DNA of 64,000 nucleotides from Neodontobutis hainanensis. Taxonomy: Eukaryota; Chordata; Actinopteri; Gobiiformes; Odontobutidae. Below the pieces are notes generated by a model. That model worked only from the letters and a program-made list of their open reading frames with translations, made no database searches and had not been told where the DNA came from. The stretch's first letter is position 1. Each line of letters starts with the position of its first letter. The stretch covers positions 3,747,501 to 3,811,500 of the forward strand of contig JALDNG010000038.1 in the NCBI GenBank assembly GCA_024349245.1. The letters run 5' to 3'. The translations under genes were made by a program, and so were the position numbers. This document shows positions 12,817-27,800 of the stretch, in pieces.

Positions 12817-14126
12817 TAAAATATTGGTGGCAAACGGGTAGCACTGTTAGTCAAAGTAAATACAGACAGCACATGGGACTTAACTGGATGAGTTGTCCAT
12901 ATGCTTTTTGGATTAGCTGTCCGTTGACCTGTTGATGTGGTTATTTAATCACATAAGTGGGTGATGAACATGGATATCTGTTACAAAACTTTCATAAGAG
13001 ATCTAAAGAAGCCTGTGAGGTATTTGATGTAAGAGTGCAGAGTAAAACTGACCTGTAATCTGTATCTGACTGAGGGAAATGTTTGGCCAGTGTACAGTCC
13101 AGTAACTTAGCCCTTGGTCCAAGAACACATTAAACTCATTCGCCTAATGATACACAAAAGTTATAGGTCTATGCATTTATGTAGGCTATAGTGTCAACTG
13201 AGCTTATCACAACATACAATAACATCTAGCAATGATTTTCCTACAGTGGGTCTCAATGTTAATCTCCAGAAGGCTAGAAGGACAAGCTGTTTTATATTTA
13301 GCCAGGGGACAGATATCATTTCAGAGGGGAGTGCAACTGTGGCCTGAACACTGTGCCTCACTAGTCTTGGGGGGGGGGGGGTTAAATATATAATGAATGG
13401 TTATAAATGACTCTCTTCCCCCTAGTGAGGACATTTGGAGCCAGTTGGACAAAAATACAATCTGATTAGGACTCATTTTTCACCAAAAGTCAGACTTCAG
13501 ACTGTGGTCAATATATAGCCTAGACTATGGCTTATGTAACACTTTAAAATAATAATATTCAAGCACTGTGGATGGGTCCAGCAGCCATAAGAAGATAAAT
13601 GTTATATTTTTTATAAAAAAAAATACTGGCTAAATACTTACTAAACCAAAGTATTGCTACGTTTTTGTAAAACTTCTTATCAATATACATTCTGTTTTTT
13701 TGTTGCTAAACATTGAAACTGTCTACTGAAAAGAGACAGTTTTAATGTCTCTAGCTGTTAACAGGTTAGCAGGTGACCGTTACCATGGTAACACCTCATC
13801 TCTGTTATCCAGAAGAACAATACAAGGGCTAACTTTTTGACTCAAAGTTTTCAACCGTTTTGTTAAGAGTCTCTTTGGCTTCCTTCTACATTTTACACCG
13901 AGTTATCGCTTTAGGCTATGTCTAACAGCTTTATGAAACACTAGTCCATATTCTATCTCTTAATCTATCTAGTCGGATCCAGTTTGGCTGCGAGATAATT
14001 GGCGCATGATGTGAGTTAATGACGCGGAAATGCTGGTGGACAACCCCAGACGCGCGCCTCTCCATCACAACTCAGAATAAAGGAATAGGCGGGAGCGAGA
14101 AGAGCAGACCGAGACAGCTTGGCAGT
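12817..14126. other. Intergenic stretch upstream of map3k15
   Basis: No gene was recognised here. The region contains a poly-G run near 13369-13381 and, from about 13980 on, a more GC-rich stretch that probably holds the map3k15 promoter and 5' untranslated sequence. I found no clear TATA box. Confidence 0.45.
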
Positions 14127-17100
14127 ATGGAGTCCGCGCAGAGTTCGCAGGTGACGGACATGGCCGGGGAGCACTCTGGCGGGATGTGCGCTGTGGAGCG
14201 GGGCGACGTGTCCAGTCCGTGTCCGGCTGCATCCAAGCAGAGATCCCTCCGCGTCGTGTACGTCCTGAATGACGGGATGAAGTCGGCGATGGCCATTAGT
14301 CCCGAGTCCGGAGCTCTGCAGTGTCTCCAGAGGGCGTGCGACGCGGAGAGTGCCTTGCTCACCACCGTCGCGTTTGGGAGACTAGACTTTGGAGAGACGT
14401 CAGTGTTGGACAGTTTCTACGACGCAGGTGTGTGTGGAAACTCAAAGGTAGCATAATCAATTCAGTGTGCACATTCCCATCAGGCTATCACTTTCACTTT
14501 GGAGTAAGGTGCAAAAGCAGATTTGGTTTAAACGTCCAGTAAATCAAACAAAAGTTGCGTAAAAGATGCGTAAAGTTGATGTAGATGTGTTTTTTAAATC
14601 AGAGGTGGACGTGTAAATGCATTTAGGACATTTTCAATATCTTACACAATAGCTGTTGAAGAAGCAGACCGTTTATTTGCGCAATCTGACTATTTTGATA
14701 TTTTGGTTTTAGGTGTTACCTGTTTTTATGCACAAATAAAAAAAAGTATGTATGTATATATTTTTATGCAAGGATTTGGGATCTTTCTTAGGCGTAGGCA
14801 CCATTGAGGACTCGGAGGTTCAGGATTTCAGGATTTCTCTGAGGATTATATCCAATATCCTGACATATTGTTGAGTTATAGAATTACTTTTACACCTTTG
14901 AATCACTTAATGACCTAAAATATAAGGCAGGTAGATGACACATACTGTTTCTGAAAGAGGATATTCACATTTAGACCTCAGTATTTGTAAGATCCTGTGC
15001 ATGGCCAATACAACGTTATCTTAGTTGAATCTGCATTCCATTGTAATGATTACCATCTTTTATACCAGGTGAACACTTCATTACATAGGAAGCACTGCAG
15101 AAGTAGGAAAAAGGTCATTGAGCCTTTTTCACCTACAGGATAGAAATATTCTTTAGGAATTTGGCATAAGTCTGTTTTTTAAAGTAATTGCAGCTTCAAA
15201 AAGCATTCTTTCCAACCATACATAACTAGGACTGTAATATACGTCAAATTTGACCTAAAAGTTCTTGGAAAGTGAGATTGAATACGTTACTATTTGTTGA
15301 CAAAAAATAGTTTCTTGTTGTCTCAGAGTGAGCTGGCCAGAAGGCCAGAAGATGCACTCAGGCATGATATCCATTAAGGAGAAATTAAGATCGACAGTTA
15401 GATTAGCGTTTATCCATTATATATGAAATGTACCTCCAAATGTGCAGAAAAAAATGTCTTTAAATCAGTTTTAATCAAAGTAGTTACCCTAGGTAAACAT
15501 AGATCCGACCTGCAATGGCTTGTTTTTTATTCTAGGAACCGGAAAGTCCACATTATTTACTGGTTAATGTTATGTTCATCTCTCCCCTACATGACCCCAC
15601 ATGCCCTGTCTGAATTATTATGCACTAGTCACTATGATTAATTCATCTGTCTTCATCATTAAAACCTGACACCTTTTGTGTGGCTGCCCGCAAATAACAA
15701 TCCCTAAAGAACATAATCTCTTAAAAGGGTTTAATTGCCCTGTAATTATACTGTCTATGTCTGTGTTGCCTGGAAAAGTTTATTCTTACAGATAGTTTTG
15801 ACCTCAAGCATGGTCACTGTCCAAAATGGGGTAAGGTATAGTCTCACTGTTTCCATAGTAATGTGTCTACAAAGGAAAGGACACTGTACCTTAAGTACTA
15901 TTTACAGAATATAATTAGAAGAACAGTAATGCTGTGGCTGGCATTTTTCCATTGAATATAGTTACTGTAGAATGAATGTATTTTTTACATTAGCAGTGGT
16001 TTTCATGTAGAGACATGTTCTTTAAGGGATGTCTTTACGTGACGCTTTCATCCTGAATCTTTTAGGCATGACAGTTCAAAACTAACTGCAGTGACTTACG
16101 GTATCTTCAGATCAAACTTTTAAATACATTGAATACATACTTTTTTTTAGCATTAATTTTGTGAAGGCTTGGTGTTTTCAAGCAGATCACAGCTTAAGCA
16201 AGTACAGTTATCAAAATGTGTCTGCAGACTTTAATTAAGGTTACTTTAAGGTTTCTAAGCTAATGCTTTGTACTGATGCTGATTGTCACAAAAACTTTGA
16301 AGAACTTGACTAAATTGTTGTTCTTGTTTTTGTCATAGTGCCTATTTTTAAATACATTTACATTTATTTATATTAGGGATGTCCCAATAAGACTTTCCCA
16401 GGCTGCTACAAATACATGTATGAACAATATCAGATTTCATATTCATGTTTTCAGATCTATCAGAGAGTGACTTATTTTGATGGAGGCAGTTTTTCACCCT
16501 CTTAACAGAGCTTTTTTTTTTTTTTTTTCAATTTTTTGTACTCTATTGTCTTTACAGTAAGATATCCCCAAAGAATGCCCTATAAATAATGTATTTGAGT
16601 AAACAAAAACAATAACAGCAATTACTAAGTACTAGTATCTGTATTTAGATAACCCTATCACTTTTGTACAACTGTCTTCTTGCAGACATAGCCGTTGTGG
16701 ACATGAGCGACGTGTTTCGACAGCCCTCTCTGTTTTACCACCTGGGAGTGAGAGAAAGCTTCGACATGGCCAATAACGTCATCTTGTACCATGACACTGA
16801 CCCTGACACTGCGCAGTCACTGAAGGTACACACACGTCTCCTTCAGTGTAGTTTCGAGGTCATTGAGTTGCAGGGATGCCGTTCCTCGGCGCTTCCTTTA
16901 AGCCGAGTTATCTACTGTGTTATTTTTAGACCAGTTTCGTAGGTGTAACTTTTCATATTCAAGCCAACCTAATCACATGTATGTCAATGTCTTTTGCAGG
17001 ACATGGTGGCACAGAAAAACACAGTAAGTTTTCAATGTATGTTTGTGATTTATGTGCCAACAGTGTCACACTCTATTTGTGGACTTTGTTCTGTGACAGT

Positions 17101-20100
17101 TGTTCTCTCACGCGGCAAACTCTTTCTCTTTCAAGCAACACGAACAACCATGTGACAGCTTCTATAAACGGGCTGTCATTATTACCAGCCACTACTTGAT
17201 TTGATGCTGTCTGTCTATCCCTCTGTTTGTTTGTGTTGGTGGGGTAGGCCTCTCGTCCTTCAACGTTAGGTTTTCCTTGGGTTCAGTTGCCTCCTGAATA
17301 CAGAGGCTCTGGGTTGCGCAATAAAGTAGGTACCACCCCCAATGCCAATAGCATGTTTAGCCTAATAATAATAATAATAATAATAATATAATAGTTAACG
17401 TAGATGTGTGGCTAATGAATGTGCTTGTGGAAAATATGTGCATAACAATTCCCCAGACAATGCACAGCTAACAAAGCCAAAGACGGATATAATGACTGTG
17501 TGTTTTCTTAGAAATGAATTTCAGCTCACAGTTACTGTATACTCTGAGGGCATGGCTTTGAATGAGATATCCGTATCATGTTCACGCTAGCAAAACATTG
17601 TCTACACCTTCCACTAATGACTCAGTGAAAGGATAGGTCTTAACTTGTGCTTCATGAATGGGGGCTCTTTATTTACCGCATTAATGAACTATAATGCCAT
17701 TGTTTTCCCATTACGTGACTTGTTTTGAATGAGTCAGTTCAAATCCGCTGTCCATACAGAGAAAAGGGGGAACTTATTCTCATACTGCAGTGACTAAAAT
17801 ACTTTTATAGCAGTATCTGAGGTTTGACAACATGGATTATTTTGTTCACATAAACATTTACAAGGGCAGACATCAAAAATACATGGCCATCAATTTTAAC
17901 TCACATTTCCACTTAATGTTTAAGTTAATCTGAGGCTACTGCCCTGTTCTTCTTAAGACCAGTTAAAGTCATAAAGCCATTAATTTGTGGGTTTTAGATA
18001 CGATCCCAATATAAATTTACTTTATCTATTTTTTCTCAAACTTATTGATGTTGCTGTGTTTGGCTGTGTTTGTGTTATGAGCCCTACAAAGCATGCTGCT
18101 GACCTTTACAGTATTCCATTACCCTATCTGTTTATAGAGCCCATTAATCACTCTAATCCCCTTTCTCCCATCCCTCCTTCTTCTTCTGCATCCGGAGTGC
18201 AATCTGATGTGTGCTGTATTATATTTACACACAGCATACAGTGAAAGTCAGCTTTGCATTTGTTTTAATCCTCTTTGAAATGCCCTGATGCAACTTATAT
18301 CTTATATCTCTCTTTCAAGGCTTCCAGTGGGAACTACTACTTTATCCCGTACATAGTGACTCCTAACCATGAGTACATGTGCTGTGAGAGCGACGCCCAG
18401 CGCAGAGCCAGCGAGTACATGCAACCCAGCTGGGACAATCTTCTGGGACCGCTCTGTGTGCCTCTCATGGACCGTTTCACCAGCCTCTTAAAGGACATCC
18501 ATGTTACTTCCTGGTGAGACAGCATGCCTACTAACATGTATAAATTTACCAAGGAGTGCCCTCAAAGATGACCTTTTTTTCCATAAGTGTCCAATAAAAA
18601 CTGTGTCAGACTAAGGAATAGTAGAATTCAAATGCTTACCCACTCCTACGGCCCTCAAAACATCATTCTAGTTCAAAAAGTAAACTGTAAATGACTTACT
18701 CCTATTTTGTGAAATATGTCTGAAAACAGATTTTATGTGTCATTAAATGTATGGAATGTACTTTGCTCATGTAGAAGTGAATTATTCAGTTACAAAACAC
18801 TAATTTGTAATGTTATTTAAGCTTGAGGGTAATTATATATTAATTCATAATTACAGCCTTGCTCTAACAATAGCACAATCTGATCTGGTTCTAATCATCA
18901 TGTTTGGGTTTTATCTTCTGGCTGCAGTGCTTCTTTTAAGGACACCCTGCTAAATGACATCAGAAAGGCCAGGGAGAAATACCAGGGAGAGGAGCTGGCC
19001 AAAGAGCTATCCCGAATCAAACTGCGCATAGACAACACTGAGGTCCTCACACAGGACATTGTCATGAACCTTCTGTTCTCCTACAGGGACATACAGGTGC
19101 AAACATACACATCTGTTATGTATTACCACGTTTAACTAGCCTGATGGTTCACGGTGTTAAGTGTATTCCCATTACATTCATATTTAATCAGGACTATGAC
19201 GCCATGGTGAAGCTTGTGCAGACTCTGGAGATGCTGCCGACCTGTGATCTGGCAACTCAGCCCATGATTCAATTCCACTATGCCTTTGCTCTAAACAGGT
19301 GAGTACATTTCACACACCAATAATTCTCATGGGGAGAAATACGAGCCTGTTTTGGATTTCGGTGCATATGTGAAGGAGGAACAGCCCAGGTGACAGGGAG
19401 CAGGCTCTCAGAGTGATGCTGCAGGTGTTACAGTCCTGTGAACACCCAGCTCCGGACATGTTCTGCCTTTGTGGACGAATCTACAAGGACATCTTTCTCG
19501 ACTCAGACTGCAAAGACACCAAGAACAGAGACCTTGCTATACAATGGTGGGAACGTCTTTCTCAGTCATAACAAGCTTCGAACTCTTTGTATGTTTTGTG
19601 AACCATTTTTCATTCAACTATAGGTACAGAAAAGGTTTTGAGCTGCAGCCCACTCTCTACTCTGGGATAAACTTGACTGTCCTGCTCATAGTAGCCGGAC
19701 ATCAATTTGAAAACTCTATGGAACTGAGGAAAATAGGTAAGTGATGCTCTTTGGTAAGGTTTTGACTGCCATAAACTCATCACTTATAATCTTTTTAAAT
19801 TTTTCTTTTATATTTGACTTCTATATTCTCTATGTACTAATGATCTTTTCTAAGGTGTGAGGCTGAACAGTCTGCTCGGGCGTAAAGGCTCCCTGGAGAA
19901 AATGAACAATTATTGGGACGTGGGCCAGTTTTTTACTGTTAGCATGTTAGCTCATGATGTTCCCAAAGCTACACAAGCTGCTGAAAAGCTCTTCAAACTA
20001 AAGCCACCTATCTGGTAAATAAATAGATTTAAAGATTACACAAATACCAGAACTACTATTATTGGCTTTATCCATACCAATTTATTTTTTTAAACATATG

Positions 20101-23100
20101 GATTTATCCAGGTATTTAAAGTCGGTGGTTCAGAACCTGCAGCTGATTCAAAGATTTAAAAAGCAGTCGATTGAGCATTCCCCGCTGCGAGAGAGACTCA
20201 ACTTTTGGATGGACATCATTGTAGAGGCCACACAACGCACCACCAATCGCCGCAGATTTCCAGTATTTACACACACATATAACGATCAACTATTCTTTAT
20301 GTATAAGACATAGGCTTGAACTTGAATAATACGGTCATTCCAGGTTTTGATTCTAGAGCCGACTAAGGTTTACCAGCCGTCGTATGTGTCCATTAATAAT
20401 GAAGCTGAGGAGAAGAACGTGTCCATTTGGCACGTTTCTCCAGCTGAAACGGTCAGCATTACCTTTTTATGTTGTGCTAACTTTAAAGTTTGTATTTTTA
20501 TGTTGATTTGACATGCTAAACACTGCTTTATTTCAGAAGGGGATACATGAGTGGACCTTCACAGCACCGTCCATCAAGGGGATTAGGTAGGAATTTACTG
20601 CAACGGCCTTCCATGTCTAGATATACTTGGCTTCCTAATAAGTTATACTGTTATCACTTTATCCTAATATTATTGTATAACCCCTGCCTTATTACCTCTT
20701 ACAGTATCAGTAAATTCGATGAGCGCTGCTGCTTCCTGTACGTCCACGATAACTCGGATGACTTCCAAATCTACTTCTCCACGGAGGAGCAGTGCGGTCG
20801 GTGAGGACTCACTCCTCTTGATGTGTCTGTGTAGGTGTGTGTGTTTGTCCGTGCTGGTGTTAACCATATTCAGGATTGTATGTATTAACGTGTACTCCTC
20901 CCAGGTTTTGCTCAATGGTAAAAGAGATGATATCAGACGGCACAGGCAATGCTGTCGAGCTGGACGGGGAGTTGGATGGAGATACACTCGAAGTAAGGGT
21001 TGCACTTGAGAATGTTAAGTAAGGGTTGAAGTTGAGGTTGAAGTGTGTGTAATGGTCTTTCTTTTTACCATTTACAGTATGAGTATGACACTAATGAGAA
21101 TGGGGACAGAGTGCTATTGGGCCGTGGCACTTATGGGGTGGTTTATGCCGGCAGAGATCTGAGCAATCAAGTCCGAATTGCAATTAAAGAAATCCCAGAG
21201 AAAGATAGCAGGTAAGGGTCAGGCCAAAAAATAATCACACATAGAGCTATTAATTGACATAATCTGCAATGATGATTACTTGGTCAAATAATCCCAGGGA
21301 TATCTCTAATTTGGGGATTTGAAGAACTGTGTCCTAAACTTTGACGCATAAGGCATTATATGATGTTTGCTGTAACGTCTGATGTTTTAATTCTGTTTCT
21401 GTCTAACTCAGGTATTCCCAGCCTCTTCATGAAGAAATTGCGCTTCACAAGTATTTAAAACATCGAAACATTGTTCAGTATTTGGGCTCAGTTTCCGAAG
21501 ACGGTTACATTAAGATCTTCATGGAACAAGTCCCTGGAGGTGCGTTTGAGTAAAAAGATTTGTGTGCACTGGAGCAACACACAGAAGCAGATATGTATGT
21601 ACGGAAGTGCTCCTAAAGGCAGACTCTGTTTCACTGAAACTAGATCGATGCTTGTGACCTCGCAGTTACCCAGCGGTCTCTCTAACTGCCTGGTCGTGTT
21701 CCCGTTTCATAATAGGTTTTGGACACTCCTTGTCTCCTTTCTCCAGGAAGCCTGTCTGCCCTGCTGACGTCTAAATGGGGTCCACTGAAGGAGGCGACCA
21801 TTATCTTCTACACAAGACAGATCCTAGAGGGGGTCCGATATCTGCATGAAAACCAGATTGTCCACAGAGATATTAAGGTTCAGTAAGCGATGCATCAACC
21901 TAATGTAGTGACTTACCCTTGTTCATTATATGAGCCTGGTTTTTCTGTTTAAATCTCCATCAGGGGGACAATGTGTTGGTGAACACATACAGCGGTGTCT
22001 TGAAGATCTCAGACTTTGGTACCTCCAAACGTCTGGCAGGTGTCAACCCCTGCACTGAAACATTTACTGGTAACTTGATCATTTTAATTTGATTCAGCCC
22101 TATGCAGTAAGACAAGTTGTCCATAAAGGGAAATTACGTATAAATAAAAAAAAATGAATCCTAATACGTAAAACCACAACAGACTGTCTAAATTGTTTCC
22201 TGTGTATTCAACTAGACAAATAAATCCAGTCAGACAAATCATAATGCACTTAAGTTTGGTGCTTCTTACATTAACAGACAAGTTGTAAAGGTCTGTGCTG
22301 CCTAAATGGAGTCACAGAAATGCTGAACATGAGTGTAAATATAGAATGACCCTCAAAATGTCAAGAGCCACTATCAGCGGCTATGGAAACTCTAGGAATA
22401 TCCATGTGCACACACACACATACACACACACACACACTCACAGGCACACGCAGAGGGGCATAGACAGTCATAGGCCATCTGGACCTCTCTATTTGCCAGT
22501 CAGGTGTGTAATTAGATTAGCTAATCAGGCGCAGGCAGAAGGGTGTTTACATTTCATTAGCAGGTGTGTGCTGTCCTCTGCTGCTCCTCTGTCTGACTTG
22601 TTAACACTCCCTGTTTTTTTTATAGTGCATTATGTGTCACTCTGTTAGGATGAGTTACAAAACGCCAGATAACCGTGATCTATTTTTGCGTGTTTAAACC
22701 CCTGTTCGCATGCTTAAAGGCAACAGAGGCAAATTGAAAATGTGCACATTTAGTTGTATACAGTTGAATAAAGCGTATAATTGCCCTATTATAACACTTT
22801 GTCTAAGCAAAAGACGTTTTAAGCTTTAAACCTCCAGTTTTTCTCTACAACTGTCCAGAGCATTTTTACAAATAATATATACCTTTCGGTTTTCCAGGGA
22901 CCCTTCAGTACATGGCTCCTGAAATCATTGATAAGGGCCCCCGAGGGTATGGGGCCCCAGCTGACATCTGGTCTCTGGGATGTACAGTCATAGAAATGGC
23001 CACTGGGAAGCCTCCTTTTCATGAACTGGGTGAACCGCAGGCTGCTATGTTTAAGGTACACAGATTTAGATTTAGTAAGAACTGTTCTTTATATTTCAAC

Positions 23101-24822
23101 TGTTAAAGCATGGTACACGTTTGCCTTTTTATTCCAGGTTGGTATGTTTAAGATACATCCAGAGATCCCTGAGTCTCTGTCATTGGAAGCCAAGTCATTC
23201 ATCTTGCGCTGCTTCGAGCCAGACCCAAACAAGAGAGCCCTCGCAGTTGACCTGCTTCGAGACACTTTTGTGAGGCAGAACACTAAAGGGAAGAAGAGCA
23301 AGATCGCCTACAAACCCTCAGGTTACACAAAAAAACACTGCAATCACCAGTTACTTCATTCTTCAATTAGGCAAGCTGTTTTAAGAGGCTTGTAACTGTG
23401 ATGTGGTAAGAACTGTGATTTTGAAACATTGCAAAAGAAAATGTTACAACCAAAAGCAACCTGCAAAAAGTAGCAAATTGAACTGCAAACAATTCCACCT
23501 GACAAACAAATCATTTTAAAAGAAGGTATATGGTCTTGGTATATGGTACATTTCTTGTCATGACATACAGTTTTTCATATTTATTGTGTTTCGTGTTCAT
23601 AGACTACACCCACAATGTTTCACTGCCGGTGCAGCTGCAGTGTGAGGCGACTGGGAGCAGCAGCAGTGAGCACGGCTCTGTGAGTCCAGACTGTGATTCA
23701 AAACACGAGATGTTCTTTCAAAAGAAGAAAAACTCTTGCTCTGAAAACCTTCTCAAGCCTCCCAACTCTAATTATCTGAGGTTAGTCAAAATGAGGAACC
23801 TGTATGTCTCATAGAAATGTGTGTGTGTGTTATTTAATGAATGTGCCTGTGTCTGGCTGGCAGGTGGCCTGATGCCCCCATACACCCCATTTCCTTTTAC
23901 AATCCTAATATAATGAGCCCTGATAGTTTTATGAACCTCAGCTGGTAGCTTAGCACACACATGTGTACGAATGTTCATGCGTACAGACACTCACCCATAC
24001 CGCTGCCTCATCCCGTCTCGCTGTCCCCTGGGCACACACAGTCGCCAGGAGAGGCTTGTATCTGTAAATAGACCGTCCCACGTGTCACACAGTTGTAAAT
24101 CACTTGTGGCTTGTTTAATATCACCCTGAGGTCACTTTGTGTGTGAGTGTGTTGCAGTGTTCCCGACGAGGGCTCAGCGTCCGAGGACCGCAGTATCCCT
24201 CCGTCCCCTGAGGACAGAGATGGCGGCCTGTTTTTGTTAAAGAAGGACAGTGAGAGAAGGGCCATTTTGTACAAGGTCCTTAATGACGACCAAGACAAGG
24301 TCATCTCCAACCTCAAGGAGAACTACATCCAGGTGTGTGTCACAACCATATAATACTTTAATCATTTTCACCAAATCCTACACTCAGGATGCCATTAGCA
24401 AAGAACAAGTAACTTCACCTCATTGGGTCAAACAACGCTTATTGAATTGGAGTTTGTATGTTTTTGCTATGAATATGTACTCATGTAGTTACTGGAGGAT
24501 TTTTTTAAAAAGAATAATTAAAACTAACACAGATTTCACTATTGAATTAAACTTGTCCCGTGAATAGAGTCTGCTCTCAGAATAACATTTGCAGGGGATA
24601 AAACCTATCAAGCCCTGTCCTTTGGATGAGTATGTCCTCTTTCACAGCCAAGTAACGTAATCCTGTGTTCTCATCTGGGTACAGCTGTAATATTATCAGC
24701 TGGCTGTGCTTTGGCCAGGACTCGCTGTTAGCTCTGTGTAGCCTTTGAAAATATTTACACAAATGTAGTGATGTAAAACTCACTTGCACCATTTGCATTT
24801 CTTTTAGTGAATTCAGATCAGA

Positions 24823-24890
<68 letters not shown>

Positions 24891-27800
24891 TATATATTAT
24901 TATTATTATTAAATTACTTTCAGACTCATTTAATAAATTGATGTGTCGTGCCAAATCCCACTCAAAATCTGTCAATGAGAGTAGTTCACTTTTAAAAGTG
25001 TGTCCAATGTCTTCTTATATATAAAAAAACACAAAAACAATAAAACACTATTATTTTTGTACATTTCCTTTTACATTCCAATAAATTCCTACAAGGAAAA
25101 AAAAGACAAAATATATTTAAGTTCAATTTGAACTCAGTTTAGAAGCCCTTTTGCAACATCTGGTGGCCACTCTGCAAACTGCAATTGTACGCCTGACAAA
25201 AATACTGTCTATTTTTTAAGCTATTTTATTTAAACACAATCATACAGTATTGAAAAGAAGGTGTTGACTGATGCTTTCCATTTTGTTTAACAGTATTACT
25301 ATGAAATATTACATAATGCACCTAGAAAAACACTTACCAATATTAGTCACAATCGTTAAATAGATTTATTTTGGATACATGTGTCCTACAGGGCATAGAG
25401 GAGCTCCAGTTGTCAGTCGCACACATCAAACAGATCATCTGCATCCTGCGAGACTTCATTCATTCCCCAGAGCGACGAGTCATGGCCGCCACCATCTCAA
25501 AGCTCAAACTGGACCTCGACTTTGACTCCACCTCCATCAACCAAATACAACTGGTGCTCTTTGGTTTCCAGGACTCAGTAAGCACTCGTAGAGTAAAAAC
25601 TACAAATCACAATGTCACCTATGAGTGTCTAAAGTTGTCTGTGGTGTTTTAAGGTAAATAAAGTCCTAAGGAATCATCATATTAAGCCCCATTGGATGTT
25701 TGCTATGGATAACATCATCCGCAGAGCGGTGCAGGCAGCTATTACTATCCTCATACCAGGTGGGCAACAAGCTTTTAGCACCATCTTCTGGCCATGCCTA
25801 AAACTACAAGCACTGTATAATGTATTTTCACACCTAGAGCTCCAGATGCATTTTGGTCCAGCGTCGGAGTGTGAAGGAGCCGAAAAGGAAGACGAGGTAG
25901 ATGAAGAGGAGGCACAATATGAGCAAGTTTTAGTGTCTACAAATGAAGATCCCGTTACCACCTCTGACCCCATCACATCTGCAGTGAGCACTTTAAACTC
26001 AGGTCACTCCCAGGAGCACCAGCGCACACATCCACAACTCAGCGCCCAGCTCGGACGGCTCAAACAGGAGACCAACAGGTAAAGGAACAACCCAAAAGTC
26101 TAAAATAATGTTGGACATTTCACAATACAGAATCACAAATATGGCACAATGGAAATTTTGAGTTTAGGTTTTGAGTTTTTTAAGGCAGTTATCGTGAGGA
26201 CTATACAAAGGAGTAAAAGTGGGTCTGTTGGAAATTATGTTATCATTTATGAGAAAAAAGGAAATGTCCTAAAAAAAAACTGAAAGCGTGGGAACCTTGA
26301 CTAGCTCTGTGGTTCAAAATTTGCCTACTCCTCCTCAATGTGAACTTCAATGTGCAATGTGCACTGGTTTGTAAAGTCACACGACTACAAGGCAGTAACT
26401 TCAAGGGAGTGTCATTCAAAAAAATTCACCACTTAGTCAATGTTGAACAAGGCACATGATGATAATGAAATCCCCACATATCTAGGACAGGAAGTCATAT
26501 TTATCCAGAGACACGCCTGTTCTCGCTCATACTTACTGTTGGAACATTATGAGAAGATGCTGATCAATAACTCTCCTAAGCAAACACAACAGCTTGACTT
26601 TTCATCTTCAGAACTATTCATTCACAAGGTTTCCTTAAACAATCCTAATGCACTGACATGTTTTCCGCATTATGATTAGGTATAGGATTATTTTGTTGAT
26701 ATGATAAGAATGTACCATAGACATTGTGGTATCAGCAGAAAAGTTGAGACTTCATTAAAGCACTAAAGAAAGAGTCACTGCCGAATTGTTTAATCTGTGT
26801 CTATGCCTTTTTTATTTTAGGCTTGAACATTTATTACAATATTTTATTTTAAAAATGATATATGTGATGTGAGGTAGGTTTGTCTTAAAAGTTATATATT
26901 ATTCTTTACTATGTACTAGATAATAAAGAGACTCTTTTAGGAACGTACTACCAAAGAGTCTCTTTACTATGTACTAGATAATAAAGAGACTCTTTTAGGA
27001 ACGTACTACCAAAGAGTCTCTTTACTATGTACTAGATAATAAAGAGACTCTTTTAGGAACGTACTACCAAAGAGTCTCTTTACTATGTACTAGATAATAA
27101 AGAGACTCTTTTAGGAACGTACTACCAAAGAGTCTCTTTACTATGTACTAGATAATAAAGAGACTCTTTTAGGAACGTACTACCAAAGAGTCTCTTTACT
27201 ATGTACTAGATAATAAAGAGACTCTTTGGTAGTACATTCCTAAAAGCTCTTCATTAATCTGTATTCGAGCCAGAATCTGAGACACTGTTACTGTGCTGCA
27301 GGCTGCTGGAGGAGCTGCTTCAGAAAGAGAAGGAGTACCAGCAGGTCCTGAAGGCCACACTGCAGCAGAGAGCCCACGACCTGGACCTGGTCCGAGTCCG
27401 ACACAGACCTCTAGGTACAAACACCAAATGAGCACCTGTGATTATGTATAGAATAAGTTTAGTCTATTTTACATGTGCTTTACTCTTATAGACATCACTC
27501 CTCCTTCCATCTTTCAAATCCCAGCTGACTTTGAGCCGGATAAGGAGCTCACTGATTGGCTGAAAGAGCAGGGTGCAGATCCCGACACTATTGAAAAGGT
27601 TAAGAGACTTTTAAGTTTAATGACTTTATCTCATCTATCACTTATGTTGTGCTGATGTTCACAGTGACATTTAACATTTGTGTTGGTGTTTTCCAGAGCA
27701 GGAAAAACTGTACGGCAAAGTTTTACAGTCATAAAAACAACTTGGGTCATGAAAATATCCAGGAAAAATTCAGATTGTTCTGTAAACTGTGGTGTGCATT

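Noticed and set aside
14019..14126. Upstream in-frame ATG of map3k15 as the start
   Set aside because: The start at 14127 gives a protein beginning MES as in mammalian MAP3K15. The upstream 36 residues show no family similarity, but they are not strictly excluded.
26907..27246. CRISPR-like array
   Set aside because: Whole 58-bp units are identical with no variable spacers, and the genome is vertebrate. It is a tandem satellite.
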